Shown piece by piece: positions 15,604-25,001 of a stretch of DNA of 64,000 bases. Source of the DNA: an uncultured Saprospiraceae bacterium (GTDB taxonomy: Bacteria; Bacteroidota; Bacteroidia; Chitinophagales; Saprospiraceae); the NCBI GenBank assembly GCA_937921775.1, contig CAKZUK010000018.1, forward strand, positions 1-64,000, written 5' to 3'. The notes beneath the pieces were generated by a model. It saw nothing but the letters and a program-made list of their open reading frames with translations. It made no database searches and was not told the DNA's origin. A program made the translations under genes and the position numbers. Numbering within the stretch: the stretch's first letter is position 1; each line of letters opens with the position of its first letter.

Positions 15604-18600
15604 TTAAAGAGCCTCCTCAATACCCAAACCAAGGTCCGTAACCTGATAAATACGCATCTCACCATTCCATAAATAAGCATCCGCAATAATCGCCAATACA
15701 GCGCCACGCTTCTCAATAGTCTTTATATGAAATTCTAAATGCATTTCTTCAACTGGAGATAATATCTGACCACGATACTTCCACTCACTCTTATGATCAG
15801 CAAGCTGAACAAATTTCGGAGAACGGAATTCTTTACCCAAGTCTTGTTGTAAAGCAAATACCTGCATTGCCTGCAAAATAGATTCAACGCCAAGCGAACC
15901 TGGCATAACTGGATCTAAATAAAAATGACAAGTAAAGAACCAATCGTATGGTTTGACAAACTTAGTTGCATGCACATAGCCTTTTCCAAATTGACCACCA
16001 TCTTTCACGATTTTCAATTCATGAAGCATGTTCAATTGGTCAGACGCAAGACGATAATGTGGCTTCGATTCTGGCGCTTTAAATAATTTCATTTTGCCAT
16101 AAAGCGAATCCAATTTGATTTGCATGTAATCTTTGGATGTTAAACCATTGCTTACATACCAAGCTGGTACTTCCGCTCCTTTGTCCAATCCAACTTGCGA
16201 AGCTAAAGCTTCAGGAGAAAAGAATCCAAAGGAAGAATCACCTTTATAGAAAATATGTCCGTCTATGGAAAGCTCAAAAGTATAGCGTTGCAAAATGTTG
16301 CCACCATGCGCTATGGATGAAACCAGCACCGATTTATTGGAAATGGTTTTTCCACGGAAATCTGTCCCATTTGGTAGCGCAAAGGATTCACCTGAGCCAT
16401 CAAGGTTTCTAAAGTAAAGATTGTGTTCAGGGAATTGTAAGGTAGAACCTAAATAAGCTCCTAGCAATCCACAAGGTTGCAATGCAATCTCCATGAGTAG
16501 AGAATAAGGCATGGTCATGTTTGAATTCTGCTCGTAGTACCAAGCATCTTTTGGAACATCGTATTCCGCATAGATAGTAGATGGCTTGCTGAACTCACCA
16601 CGTTGACCTTCAACTTTCAAGACACGTGAAATTACCTGTAGGTCAGTATTTGGCTGACGCGATAATTTACGGCCATTGTATACTGCGAATTCTTCACCAA
16701 AACAATCTGCCATATTCCCTAAAGCAAAAGTAGTAATGTCGTGTTCATTCAATAATGCACCTTCTGATCTTGGCGAAATTTTAACGCCTTTTTCAGTTTC
16801 TAAATACCTTGGATTGGTTTTCTCACGTAGTTGTAAACCTAAGTTTTCAAAGTGAACGGTGATGATGCCATCTGAGATGATTTCCAAATCACCGACCATA
16901 TATGGATTCGGGAAAAGACCAATTTCCTTAATCTCTAGTTTATAAATTAACTTCGTGTCTTTAGTTGGGGTCACTTGCTTACGGCAACGTACCTTCTGTG
17001 GTACATCAAAAACAGGTTGGAAACGCGCATCTTTCGTCAATCGTTGCAAACCTAACATCATCATGAAAAAACGCAATAAGTTTCCACCACCTTCTGCTTG
17101 TAGTGATCCTGCCAGTACTTCATCATCCCGGAAATGACATGGGAAATACCAATCATCTGGTTTCAAATCTTTTTCGGCAACGATAAAACCAAGACCATAT
17201 GCACCTCCTGTCAAATCAACAGAAGTAATGCGGTCCAACATCAAAATCTTTTCTGGAGGAATGCGAAGTGATGGGTTTCGACCATTGGCATAATAAGAAA
17301 TGTCGCCAAAGCAAAGTTCAGGATTTCCATCTATAAGGTGCTGTAAGTCAGCTTTAGAGAAGGAGGTCTTCTTAGTCTCCAATAATGGCGTGAAATATTT
17401 TCTTTCTGCATGCTTCCTAGCTTCAATTTCACTATTGGCATAAACAACACCGGCGCCATCTTGCAATTGATCATCTGCAAAGAAACCAGCACATCCGCCA
17501 TCCATTTTTAAAACCAAACGATCTTGAACGTAGCATCGATAGCTAAAGAAGAACAACATGTTCTCACCGTTATTGACAAAGGAGTTAATTGAAATATCGT
17601 AGCGCAAAGTTTGTCCTTCGTAAGGCAAGTCATCCACAAAAGTTAGCGTACAATCTAGTAAGCGATAAACCAGATTCCCTTTATTTTTAAGGTCGATGCC
17701 TAAATAAGAAATCAACAATAAATCACATTGCCCCGATTCGACACAAACGGCAGATGGAATTTGTTTATCTGTGCTATACCATGAGTCATAAGGAATGTCG
17801 TATTCCGTCGTCATCGTTGACGCTTTGTACTCATTCAGTTTTGCGTTCATGGCAGTGACACGGCTGACCAAAAGGTATGGATACATCGGCAACATTACCC
17901 GTCGTTTGTAAGTATCAATGATGTCATATTCAGAACCGAATACCTTGCCAATCTTACCAGTAGCAAATTCAACCAAATCAGCTTCGGAGAAGACAATCTC
18001 TTTGCCCTCAAACTGTTCACCTGCTTCAAAATCCTGAAGGCGAAGTCCATTTTCTCCAAGCTTACTATTTGCTTTGGTGGAGTTTGTCGACTCGTTTACA
18101 CTTAGTGTCGTATTTTCCATATTGTATTCTTGTGATTTTTTTAATGAGACCTGGTCTACTTTTGCAAAAGCAGGATTCCAGTTTCTCGGCTCTGAAGCCG
18201 TTGGTATATCAGAGGTACCAGCAAAAGCTAATTCTTTTACAATTTGTTTTTCTTGTACCTTTTGTTTTTTGATGTTTTTGAATTGTTCGCGAACTGAATC
18301 TGCTGCAAAAATATCATAGAAAGATTGTCCACCAGGAATAATTTTTTTCATGAATTGTCGCTCTTCATCAGCTTTCTCAAAAACAGGGTAGAGTAGTGAT
18401 AAGTCAAGTTCTATCCCATGGCTTACTAATTGTGCCAAGAGGTGTAAAAGTGCCTGTGCATCCGACTTGCCTTTTTGATCAATAGATACGGCAAGATGTT
18501 CTTTATTCTTTAGGTTGTCGCTAATCCAATTGGTGCAAGTTGAATGGGCACCAACTTCAATAAATATTCTTGCTCCAGCTTGATAAACTGATTTTACTGT

Positions 18601-21600
18601 GGAAGGAAAGTTAACCGACTGAGCACAAACAGCTACTGAATTATGCGCAATCATTTGATTGTCAAGTGGAATAACAGACTTGGTTATACTCGAGTAAAAA
18701 TCAATGTTAGGTTTTTCCTTTAGCTGGAAGTTATGCATTTCCATTAATCCTGCATTCTCGTTTTTACAAAAATCGTGATGGATCACATTTTGAAATGGCA
18801 CTTCGATGACTGGACAGTTCAAGGTTTTTGCTATAGCATAACAACGCTCTTTGTCACCTGAGATGATAACTTCTTTTGCGGTATTGATGAAGGTAAGATA
18901 AACCTTATCTTCCGCTGTGATCAGTTGTTGAACCTCCTTTTTTGGAGCCAATAGGACCAAACTAATCCAGCGATCTTTTGCTTCTTGATTTGAGACATTC
19001 CAATGCTCTGATAAGAGTTCGAGATTACCAGCAAATCGATTTTTAAAGATCTCAGATTCTCTGAACTTATGTGCACCATCTGGGTGCCAAACTCCGAGGG
19101 CGTACCACATACTGCTACATTCACCCATGCTGTAACCAAAGGCGATGTCTGGTTGTAGTTTAAAATAATTTTGCAAAAGATCCGTATACATCACCGAGTA
19201 AAATACGCCCGATGACATCATTGCAATGGCGTTTTGGTAAATGTCTGGAGCTAGCTGATCTCTGCTTTGTAATTTTGGAAAGAGGTAATCAGAGTTGATG
19301 AATTGATCAATATCACCCAGTTCATTTTCGTATTTCGATAAGAGTTGAGGGAATAGTTGAAAAAGGTCTTGTCCCAATCTATTATAAGCTGTAGCTGAAC
19401 CAGGATAAACGAAAGCGACTTTGCCATGAGCACCTAAAGGTTCAGGTGCAAAGTAGGATCCTCGAGGAGTTCTTAAAGGAACATTATTTTTGAAAGAGCT
19501 GTCAATTTGGTTTTGAAAAAAGGCAATTTCTTTTTCCAGTTCGCTTAGATTATTTGCAATTAAAACAATGCTTCGCGTGCCTTTCCTGTTTGTAAAAGTA
19601 GAGTAGAATTGTTGTGCTAAATCCAAAAAGTTGTTCTCAGATTTAAGTGCGTCTGACAGTAATATTAATTGCTGTTTCAAGTTGGCTTGAGAGGAACCTT
19701 TGAGCAAAAATAACTTTGGTGCATTTTGATGCAAAAAGCTATTGTTGGTATTTGTCTTTTGGCTTGCTTCAGCCAAACGAATTTGTGTGTCTCCAAGTCC
19801 GTTTACAGCAGCAACTCTTTTGGTTTGTCCATTCTGAAGAATCCATGGGCGTGACTCCGTAGGGAAGTAATAAGAAGAATTCTCGAAAGCGGAACTGTCT
19901 TTTGCCATCACCCAATTTGGAATACCTGGGATAAAACGATGATGTAAACATAGGGCTGTTTTTATCAAACTAGCCATTCCCGAGGCCGCATAAGTGTGTC
20001 CGATATTGGCCTTTACAGAACCCAATGCAATCGGAGCTTTCGCTTCGAGTTTAAATAAATCATTTTGTTCTGATTCATCCTGCGACTTAATTCCTGTTGC
20101 GGCCAATTCTAAATAGCCGCTATTTTCTAATACTTGCTTGTTGCCAATTCGCTCAATAACCGTGTAAACTTTGTCTTCAATGGCACTAGTCGTTTTTTTC
20201 AAAACGATTGCACCGGCACCTTCACCAACTAACCATCCATCATCTGTTTGATTAAATGAAAGGCTTGGTTTCTCTGAGGAATTGATTTTATCTTTTTTGT
20301 TTCGCAATAGCACATTCTCCACACCACCTGCAAAGTCAACAGCGCCAACGACAACTGCGTCTACTTCACCCATTGATAACATGTTTTGAGCAATCTCCAA
20401 TGTCTTAAACATAGAATGCTCTCCGCAAGAAACGGTAAAGGCTGGGCCTGAAAAATCCCACAAAGCGGAAATTCTACAAGCCATTAAGTTGCCGATGAAT
20501 GAGGTGAATTCGGAAGGTGCTGTTTTTCCTTCGCGAAAATAAATAGCTGATTTGCAAAGTTGAGTTAGTTCTGCTTCTTGTTCTTCCGTGAGCTCGATTC
20601 CATAGTTGCGCAAAGCATCTTGAATTTGCCAAGGAACATCCCAACGTGCGAGGCATTGATGAATGGCCAGTTCTGTCTCCATTGCTACCAAGACAGCTAC
20701 GTTGCCACTTTCTGAAAGCCCTGCATCCTTAATCGCATTGTCTGCCACCTTCAGGAGTAAAGCTTGTTGTGGATGCAGACGTTCTGCTTCTTTAGGTTGA
20801 ATTTTATAACGCAATAAGTCGATCTCAAAATCATCGATGTAAGCACCTTGTGGAGCTTCGCCGTCTTCAAAGCCATATCGCTGAAGAAGCTTCGTGTTTT
20901 CTTCAATTCCTTTCCAGCGATTCTTTGGCAAGCTTTTGAAATGTTGTTTTCCGTTGTAAATGGTTGAATAGAATTCATCCAAATTTTTGCAATCGCCAAA
21001 GTGTGCATCCATACCGATGACTGCCATTGGAAGTAATGGAATCTGCGGACCTGACTTTGTAGAGCCGGCTAATTTTTCTTCCCAGTTATTGACCACCATG
21101 TGTGCATTCGTGCCGCCAAAACCAAAGGAGTTAATCCCCGCTTGCTTTTGCTCTCCTGTCCAAGCGGTCAACTTAGTGATCATCTTTGAGCTACCTTCCC
21201 AATCTCCCTCAGCTACAATTGGATTTTCCAAATTGATACTTGGAGGAATCACTTCCTTTTGCATGGCAATGAGTACTTTCAATAAACCGGTCATACCAGC
21301 TGCTGTTAGCAAGTGTCCCATGTTTGATTTTACTGAACCAAGGAGTGGAGTGGTGTCATGTGCTTTGAAGAAATTCGCAATAGAATTCAGTTCGGTAACA
21401 TCACCAAGAGGTGTTCCAGTAGCATGGCATTCAAGGTAAGAGGTATCTTTAGGCGATATCCCATTACCTTCATAGGCGCGCTCAAAGGCTAATGATTGAC
21501 CTTTTGGATTTGGAGAAAGTAAGAACTTACCCCGACCATCATTTGACAATCCAATGCCACCTATTACGCCAAGTATTTTGTCGCCATCTCTTTCTGCATC

Positions 21601-22419
21601 TTCAAGGCGTTTTAGTAAAACCATACCTGCACCTTCTGATGAAACTAGACCTGCTGAGTCCTGATCAAATGGTACAAACTTAGAACCTCGTGGTGCATAT
21701 GCATGGAAAATCGAAAAGCCCATATGGATAAACAACTGGTCAGATGCAGATACTGCACCGGCCAACATGAGGTCCGACTTGCCGGTCACGAGTTCATCAC
21801 AAGCTAATTTAATGGCATACAAAGAAGTTGCACAAGCGGCATCTAAGCAATAGTGTGAACCTTGCAAACCTAGCGCCTCCGTTACCATTTCAGATGGCGT
21901 GTAATCCAGTACTTCGTTGTCAGGTCTTATCGAGTTATGGGTTTTGATTTTGAAATCCGGATCTTTCAAAACTTGCTTAAGCGCATCGGCCATCGTGTCC
22001 GTATACATCTCTGAGACCAGTTTGTGCGATGATCCGGTTGGAAAAGATAAATTTCCTAAAACCAAACCGCACTTTGCAAGTAAATCTTTGTCGTCTAAGT
22101 AACCACCATCGACTAGCGCTTCTTTAGCAGCATAGAGTGACCATTGATATAGTTTGTCCTGCTTTGCTAAGTAATTTGCTGGTAGTTGATAACCTGATGG
22201 ATCAAAATTAAAATTCCGAATATATCCTCCGCGCACTGAGTAACATTTGTCTTCAACTCCTTTTTCCTGTTGGAAAACTCCCTCGGGCTTTGTCCCAAAA
22301 TCCTCCTCTGTTGCATGCCCAGTTAGGTCCCTCTCTTGCATCAGATTGTCCCAAAACTCATCTGGTTTAGATGAGCCTGGAAATAATGCTGATGTTCCTA
22401 TTATGGCTATTTTTGTCAT
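15604..22419 (-). CDS. pfaC: PUFA synthase subunit KS-CLF-AT-DH-DH (PfaC type with a fused acyltransferase)
   Basis: The protein has 2271 residues. KS is about 1-450: nucleophile in DAACATS (C196), then HATGTP (H332) and SNMGH (H369). CLF is about 462-890: the nucleophile region is degenerate (SCGEHS, about 664-669), no HATG motif, ANIGH retained. The acyltransferase domain is about 998-1345 with GYSMGE (S1097) and a late AGARIFIEVG. A Lys/Ser-rich linker leads to two FabA-type double-hotdog dehydratases: the first 1455-1865 with CHFRDDEVLAGS (H1762, D1765), the second 1890-2270 with CHFYLDPVMPGSL (H2165, D2169). Canonical marine clusters keep PfaB (AT) separate. Here it is built in, as in myxobacterial Pfa3, but without the terminal acylglycerolphosphate acyltransferase of that protein. 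Confidence 0.92.
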   Translation of the reverse strand: MTKIAIIGTSALFPGSSKPDEFWDNLMQERDLTGHATEEDFGTKPEGVFQQEKGVEDKCYSVRGGYIRNFNFDPSGYQLPANYLAKQDKLYQWSLYAAKEALVDGGYLDDKDLLAKCGLVLGNLSFPTGSSHKLVSEMYTDTMADALKQVLKDPDFKIKTHNSIRPDNEVLDYTPSEMVTEALGLQGSHYCLDAACATSLYAIKLACDELVTGKSDLMLAGAVSASDQLFIHMGFSIFHAYAPRGSKFVPFDQDSAGLVSSEGAGMVLLKRLEDAERDGDKILGVIGGIGLSNDGRGKFLLSPNPKGQSLAFERAYEGNGISPKDTSYLECHATGTPLGDVTELNSIANFFKAHDTTPLLGSVKSNMGHLLTAAGMTGLLKVLIAMQKEVIPPSINLENPIVAEGDWEGSSKMITKLTAWTGEQKQAGINSFGFGGTNAHMVVNNWEEKLAGSTKSGPQIPLLPMAVIGMDAHFGDCKNLDEFYSTIYNGKQHFKSLPKNRWKGIEENTKLLQRYGFEDGEAPQGAYIDDFEIDLLRYKIQPKEAERLHPQQALLLKVADNAIKDAGLSESGNVAVLVAMETELAIHQCLARWDVPWQIQDALRNYGIELTEEQEAELTQLCKSAIYFREGKTAPSEFTSFIGNLMACRISALWDFSGPAFTVSCGEHSMFKTLEIAQNMLSMGEVDAVVVGAVDFAGGVENVLLRNKKDKINSSEKPSLSFNQTDDGWLVGEGAGAIVLKKTTSAIEDKVYTVIERIGNKQVLENSGYLELAATGIKSQDESEQNDLFKLEAKAPIALGSVKANIGHTYAASGMASLIKTALCLHHRFIPGIPNWVMAKDSSAFENSSYYFPTESRPWILQNGQTKRVAAVNGLGDTQIRLAEASQKTNTNNSFLHQNAPKLFLLKGSSQANLKQQLILLSDALKSENNFLDLAQQFYSTFTNRKGTRSIVLIANNLSELEKEIAFFQNQIDSSFKNNVPLRTPRGSYFAPEPLGAHGKVAFVYPGSATAYNRLGQDLFQLFPQLLSKYENELGDIDQFINSDYLFPKLQSRDQLAPDIYQNAIAMMSSGVFYSVMYTDLLQNYFKLQPDIAFGYSMGECSSMWYALGVWHPDGAHKFRESEIFKNRFAGNLELLSEHWNVSNQEAKDRWISLVLLAPKKEVQQLITAEDKVYLTFINTAKEVIISGDKERCYAIAKTLNCPVIEVPFQNVIHHDFCKNENAGLMEMHNFQLKEKPNIDFYSSITKSVIPLDNQMIAHNSVAVCAQSVNFPSTVKSVYQAGARIFIEVGAHSTCTNWISDNLKNKEHLAVSIDQKGKSDAQALLHLLAQLVSHGIELDLSLLYPVFEKADEERQFMKKIIPGGQSFYDIFAADSVREQFKNIKKQKVQEKQIVKELAFAGTSDIPTASEPRNWNPAFAKVDQVSLKKSQEYNMENTTLSVNESTNSTKANSKLGENGLRLQDFEAGEQFEGKEIVFSEADLVEFATGKIGKVFGSEYDIIDTYKRRVMLPMYPYLLVSRVTAMNAKLNEYKASTMTTEYDIPYDSWYSTDKQIPSAVCVESGQCDLLLISYLGIDLKNKGNLVYRLLDCTLTFVDDLPYEGQTLRYDISINSFVNNGENMLFFFSYRCYVQDRLVLKMDGGCAGFFADDQLQDGAGVVYANSEIEARKHAERKYFTPLLETKKTSFSKADLQHLIDGNPELCFGDISYYANGRNPSLRIPPEKILMLDRITSVDLTGGAYGLGFIVAEKDLKPDDWYFPCHFRDDEVLAGSLQAEGGGNLLRFFMMMLGLQRLTKDARFQPVFDVPQKVRCRKQVTPTKDTKLIYKLEIKEIGLFPNPYMVGDLEIISDGIITVHFENLGLQLREKTNPRYLETEKGVKISPRSEGALLNEHDITTFALGNMADCFGEEFAVYNGRKLSRQPNTDLQVISRVLKVEGQRGEFSKPSTIYAEYDVPKDAWYYEQNSNMTMPYSLLMEIALQPCGLLGAYLGSTLQFPEHNLYFRNLDGSGESFALPNGTDFRGKTISNKSVLVSSIAHGGNILQRYTFELSIDGHIFYKGDSSFGFFSPEALASQVGLDKGAEVPAWYVSNGLTSKDYMQIKLDSLYGKMKLFKAPESKPHYRLASDQLNMLHELKIVKDGGQFGKGYVHATKFVKPYDWFFTCHFYLDPVMPGSLGVESILQAMQVFALQQDLGKEFRSPKFVQLADHKSEWKYRGQILSPVEEMHLEFHIKTIEKRGAVLAIIADAYLWNGEMRIYQVTDLGLGIEEAL

Positions 22420-22509
22420 TTTCTATGTTAGTGTTTTTTCTTTTTAGTATGCTTGGTCTGTGTTGTGTGTGTTTTTCTCATTCTTCCTCAGTTATTGGGT
22501 GCCGACTTA

Positions 22510-24921
22510 TTACCAGGCTAGTTGTCGGGAAATGGTGACCATCGCTCCTGAGGTAAGCATGTAAACTTCTCCCTCTGCATCATAAACGGTACATTCTGCT
22601 GTCATTTTCACTTCTGTCAGTTCATTAATTTTTATATGAACAAATAATTCTTTTCCAAAAGGGACGGCTTTATATAAAATGGCTGAATCGGTTTGCAAAG
22701 GTAAACATTTGGCTCCGTTCATTTGCATACCTACCCAGACAACCATTCCTTGATATTGAATATCTGCGAAGAATGTATTGATCGATTGTACTGCGAATTG
22801 TCCTTGATCCTTTAATGGGACATCTGGTGCTTTACAGGATATCACCATTTGTGAATCGGTTGAGTCTAAGATCTGCTCAATTCCTTGAAAATAAGTGTCG
22901 TGGAAAAGTGAACCATCTGTGTACAAAACACGACCATCTGTTGGCTGGTAAGTGCCACTAACTTGGTGTGTAAAACTAGGTGCCGCTGGAATTGATTTTT
23001 TATTAACTAAAGTAACAAGCGCTTTGTAGTGATAGGTCGGAAGTTTAGCACCTTCGCTCAATACGGTAGCTTCGAAGCTAATGTGCTCAGCTGTTTTTTC
23101 TAATTCTTTTAGTTCTAAAACATAGTCTTCTTTCTGATTGCCATCAAAAACGATTCCTTTGAATAGTTTGGTGTTTTCAATTTTAAAAACGGCAAAGTCA
23201 GGGTAAAGTCTTTCACAACTTTGAGCCATCCATCCAATTGCATTGACTACTGGAAGTACGGCATTGTTTTGAATAACATGATGCATTAGAAATGGATTGT
23301 CATCCAATATTAGTTTGCGATGTATTCGATGCGTTTTAGCTTCACCAATATGGCTGATCGCAGCAGGTAGTGTGCCGCCTATGATCACCTGCGGCTCTTG
23401 TTCGTATTTGTTACTAAGTTCGTTGACGAGCATTGCAGCCCCTCCTTCGCTATTGACTAGAGTGATACCAGCTGCTTCAAATTGAGCTTTGAGTTCACCA
23501 CTCACCATTCCTGAGTCCCAGGCGCCCCAGTTGATCGCGGACACCTTAGTTTTAGGATGATTGGTTTTGAACAAATGAGCGGCCTTACTAAGGATTTCAT
23601 TAGCGATGGCGTAATCCGTTTGACCAACGTTGCCATAGTATCCTGCAACGGATGAGAAGAGAATCAAGTGGTCTAATTGATTTAGATTTACGGCACCTAA
23701 AAGACTTAGAAAGCCATCTAATTTTACAGAAAGGACATTCTCAAAATCAGCTTCTGTTTTATCTTGAATGTATTTATCAGCGAGTCGACCCGCTCCGTGA
23801 ATGATGCCAGTGATTTTACCCAATTGAGCAGTAGCTTTATTTAGGTCTAGTTTGAAGCTAGTCAATTTTGTTACATCACCTTTTATGTAAATAACATCGC
23901 CACCATGATTTTTGATTTGTGCAATGGTGTCATCAATCTCTTTTTTAGCTACAATGTTTTTAAACGTACTTTTTACTTTTGAAAGGCTTGGTTTCTCACC
24001 TTGCTCTTTCATATCATTCATGATGAGACGCTTTAAGGCACCTTCGTCATTTTCGTTTTTGGCGAAAGCCGGAACTTCAAAGTCAAAAGAAGAACGACCT
24101 AGTAAGACAAACTTGCATTGGAATGTTTTTGCCATTTCAATAACGCAAGTTGCAGTAACACCGCGAGCGCCACCACTTACGAGGAAAACTGATTCTTCAG
24201 TTACTGTCGTTTCAATTGGAAAATTTTCTTTGACTTGAGAAGGGAAGGATGCTGTCGTTTTTCGTCCTTCTTCTGATACTGCTACTTCTACGATAGAGAC
24301 ATCTGCATCGTGCAGTTCAGCGATAATTTGATTGGCAATTTTAGCGGAAGCTAATTCAGGTTGGATATCAATTACTCTACAAAAGACAGGTGACCATTCC
24401 AGGTTTAAACATTTTACTAAACCAGTAATCCCACCTCCAATTATAGAAGTATTGCTACGCTTTCCTTGTCCTAGCTTTCCATCCATGCGGCTTACGCTTA
24501 GGAAGTTGGCACGTTGAGTAGCACCTAGTTCATTTAAATCTTTTTGTAAATGTTTGGAAAGGAAAAAGAGCGTTTTAACGACTTGTTTTTCTGCTGCAAA
24601 ATGTTGCGTGAAGTTACCTGGACTAAATTCAAAGTGAGGGTGAAGATGTATGAAGCTTCCCGTTTTTCCGTAGTCCGTTTGAATGCTTTGAATGGCTTGG
24701 CCAATAGCTTCGTCAGAAACTGCTGAAAGCGAAATGGCACTTTCAGAAATGGGATTAGCAACGTTTGGTAGGTTTAAAACCACGACTTGATTTCCTTTTG
24801 CTTTCAGCGCTGCAACTACATCTAAAGTCAGTTGAGAACCTTCATTGGTCACTAGAGCATGATGTGTGTTGGGAAGACTAAATTCTAAATAATCTGGCTG
24901 AGGTAAGTACTTCAATCCCAC
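22510..24921 (-). CDS. pfaA: PUFA synthase KR-DH part of PfaA (separate frame, GTG or frameshift entry)
   Basis: From the GTG at 24921 there are 803 residues. A structural KR half precedes the ketoreductase with its NADPH loop SGGARGVT (249-256) and catalytic FSS (S424), Y437 and N441. A product-template/PS-type dehydratase-like double hotdog follows at about 535-803, with HHVIQNNAVLP (H547/H548) and SLFHDTYFQGI. These are the last two domains of PfaA in all classic PUFA synthases. No ATG occurs for about 145 codons, and sensible protein sequence continues upstream of the GTG (TGLVSTSKFHGVNRFK) to a TAA at 25021-25023. This overlaps the end of the upstream gene in the -1 frame, so the part may be made by frameshifting or the gene may carry an A-run indel. 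Confidence 0.85.
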   Translation of the reverse strand: MGLKYLPQPDYLEFSLPNTHHALVTNEGSQLTLDVVAALKAKGNQVVVLNLPNVANPISESAISLSAVSDEAIGQAIQSIQTDYGKTGSFIHLHPHFEFSPGNFTQHFAAEKQVVKTLFFLSKHLQKDLNELGATQRANFLSVSRMDGKLGQGKRSNTSIIGGGITGLVKCLNLEWSPVFCRVIDIQPELASAKIANQIIAELHDADVSIVEVAVSEEGRKTTASFPSQVKENFPIETTVTEESVFLVSGGARGVTATCVIEMAKTFQCKFVLLGRSSFDFEVPAFAKNENDEGALKRLIMNDMKEQGEKPSLSKVKSTFKNIVAKKEIDDTIAQIKNHGGDVIYIKGDVTKLTSFKLDLNKATAQLGKITGIIHGAGRLADKYIQDKTEADFENVLSVKLDGFLSLLGAVNLNQLDHLILFSSVAGYYGNVGQTDYAIANEILSKAAHLFKTNHPKTKVSAINWGAWDSGMVSGELKAQFEAAGITLVNSEGGAAMLVNELSNKYEQEPQVIIGGTLPAAISHIGEAKTHRIHRKLILDDNPFLMHHVIQNNAVLPVVNAIGWMAQSCERLYPDFAVFKIENTKLFKGIVFDGNQKEDYVLELKELEKTAEHISFEATVLSEGAKLPTYHYKALVTLVNKKSIPAAPSFTHQVSGTYQPTDGRVLYTDGSLFHDTYFQGIEQILDSTDSQMVISCKAPDVPLKDQGQFAVQSINTFFADIQYQGMVVWVGMQMNGAKCLPLQTDSAILYKAVPFGKELFVHIKINELTEVKMTAECTVYDAEGEVYMLTSGAMVTISRQLAW

Positions 24922-24961
24922 TTTGAAGCGATTAACTCCGTGGAATTTTGAAGTACTTACC
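24902..24961 (-). other. Perfect 14-bp hairpin at the PfaA frame junction
   Basis: GGTAAGTACTTCAA (24902-24915) and TTGAAGTACTTACC (24948-24961) are exact reverse complements with a 32-base spacer. In the mRNA the stem begins about 52 bases after the A9 run. It encloses the only near-canonical start (GTG 24921) of the KR-DH frame in its loop or at its edge. It may affect initiation or a ribosomal slip; the distance is longer than the 5-9 bases usual for -1 frameshift stimulators. Confidence 0.6.
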
Positions 24962-25001
24962 AGACCAGTTAGCTCTACTGATTCGACTTCAGCAGTGCTT
25001 G

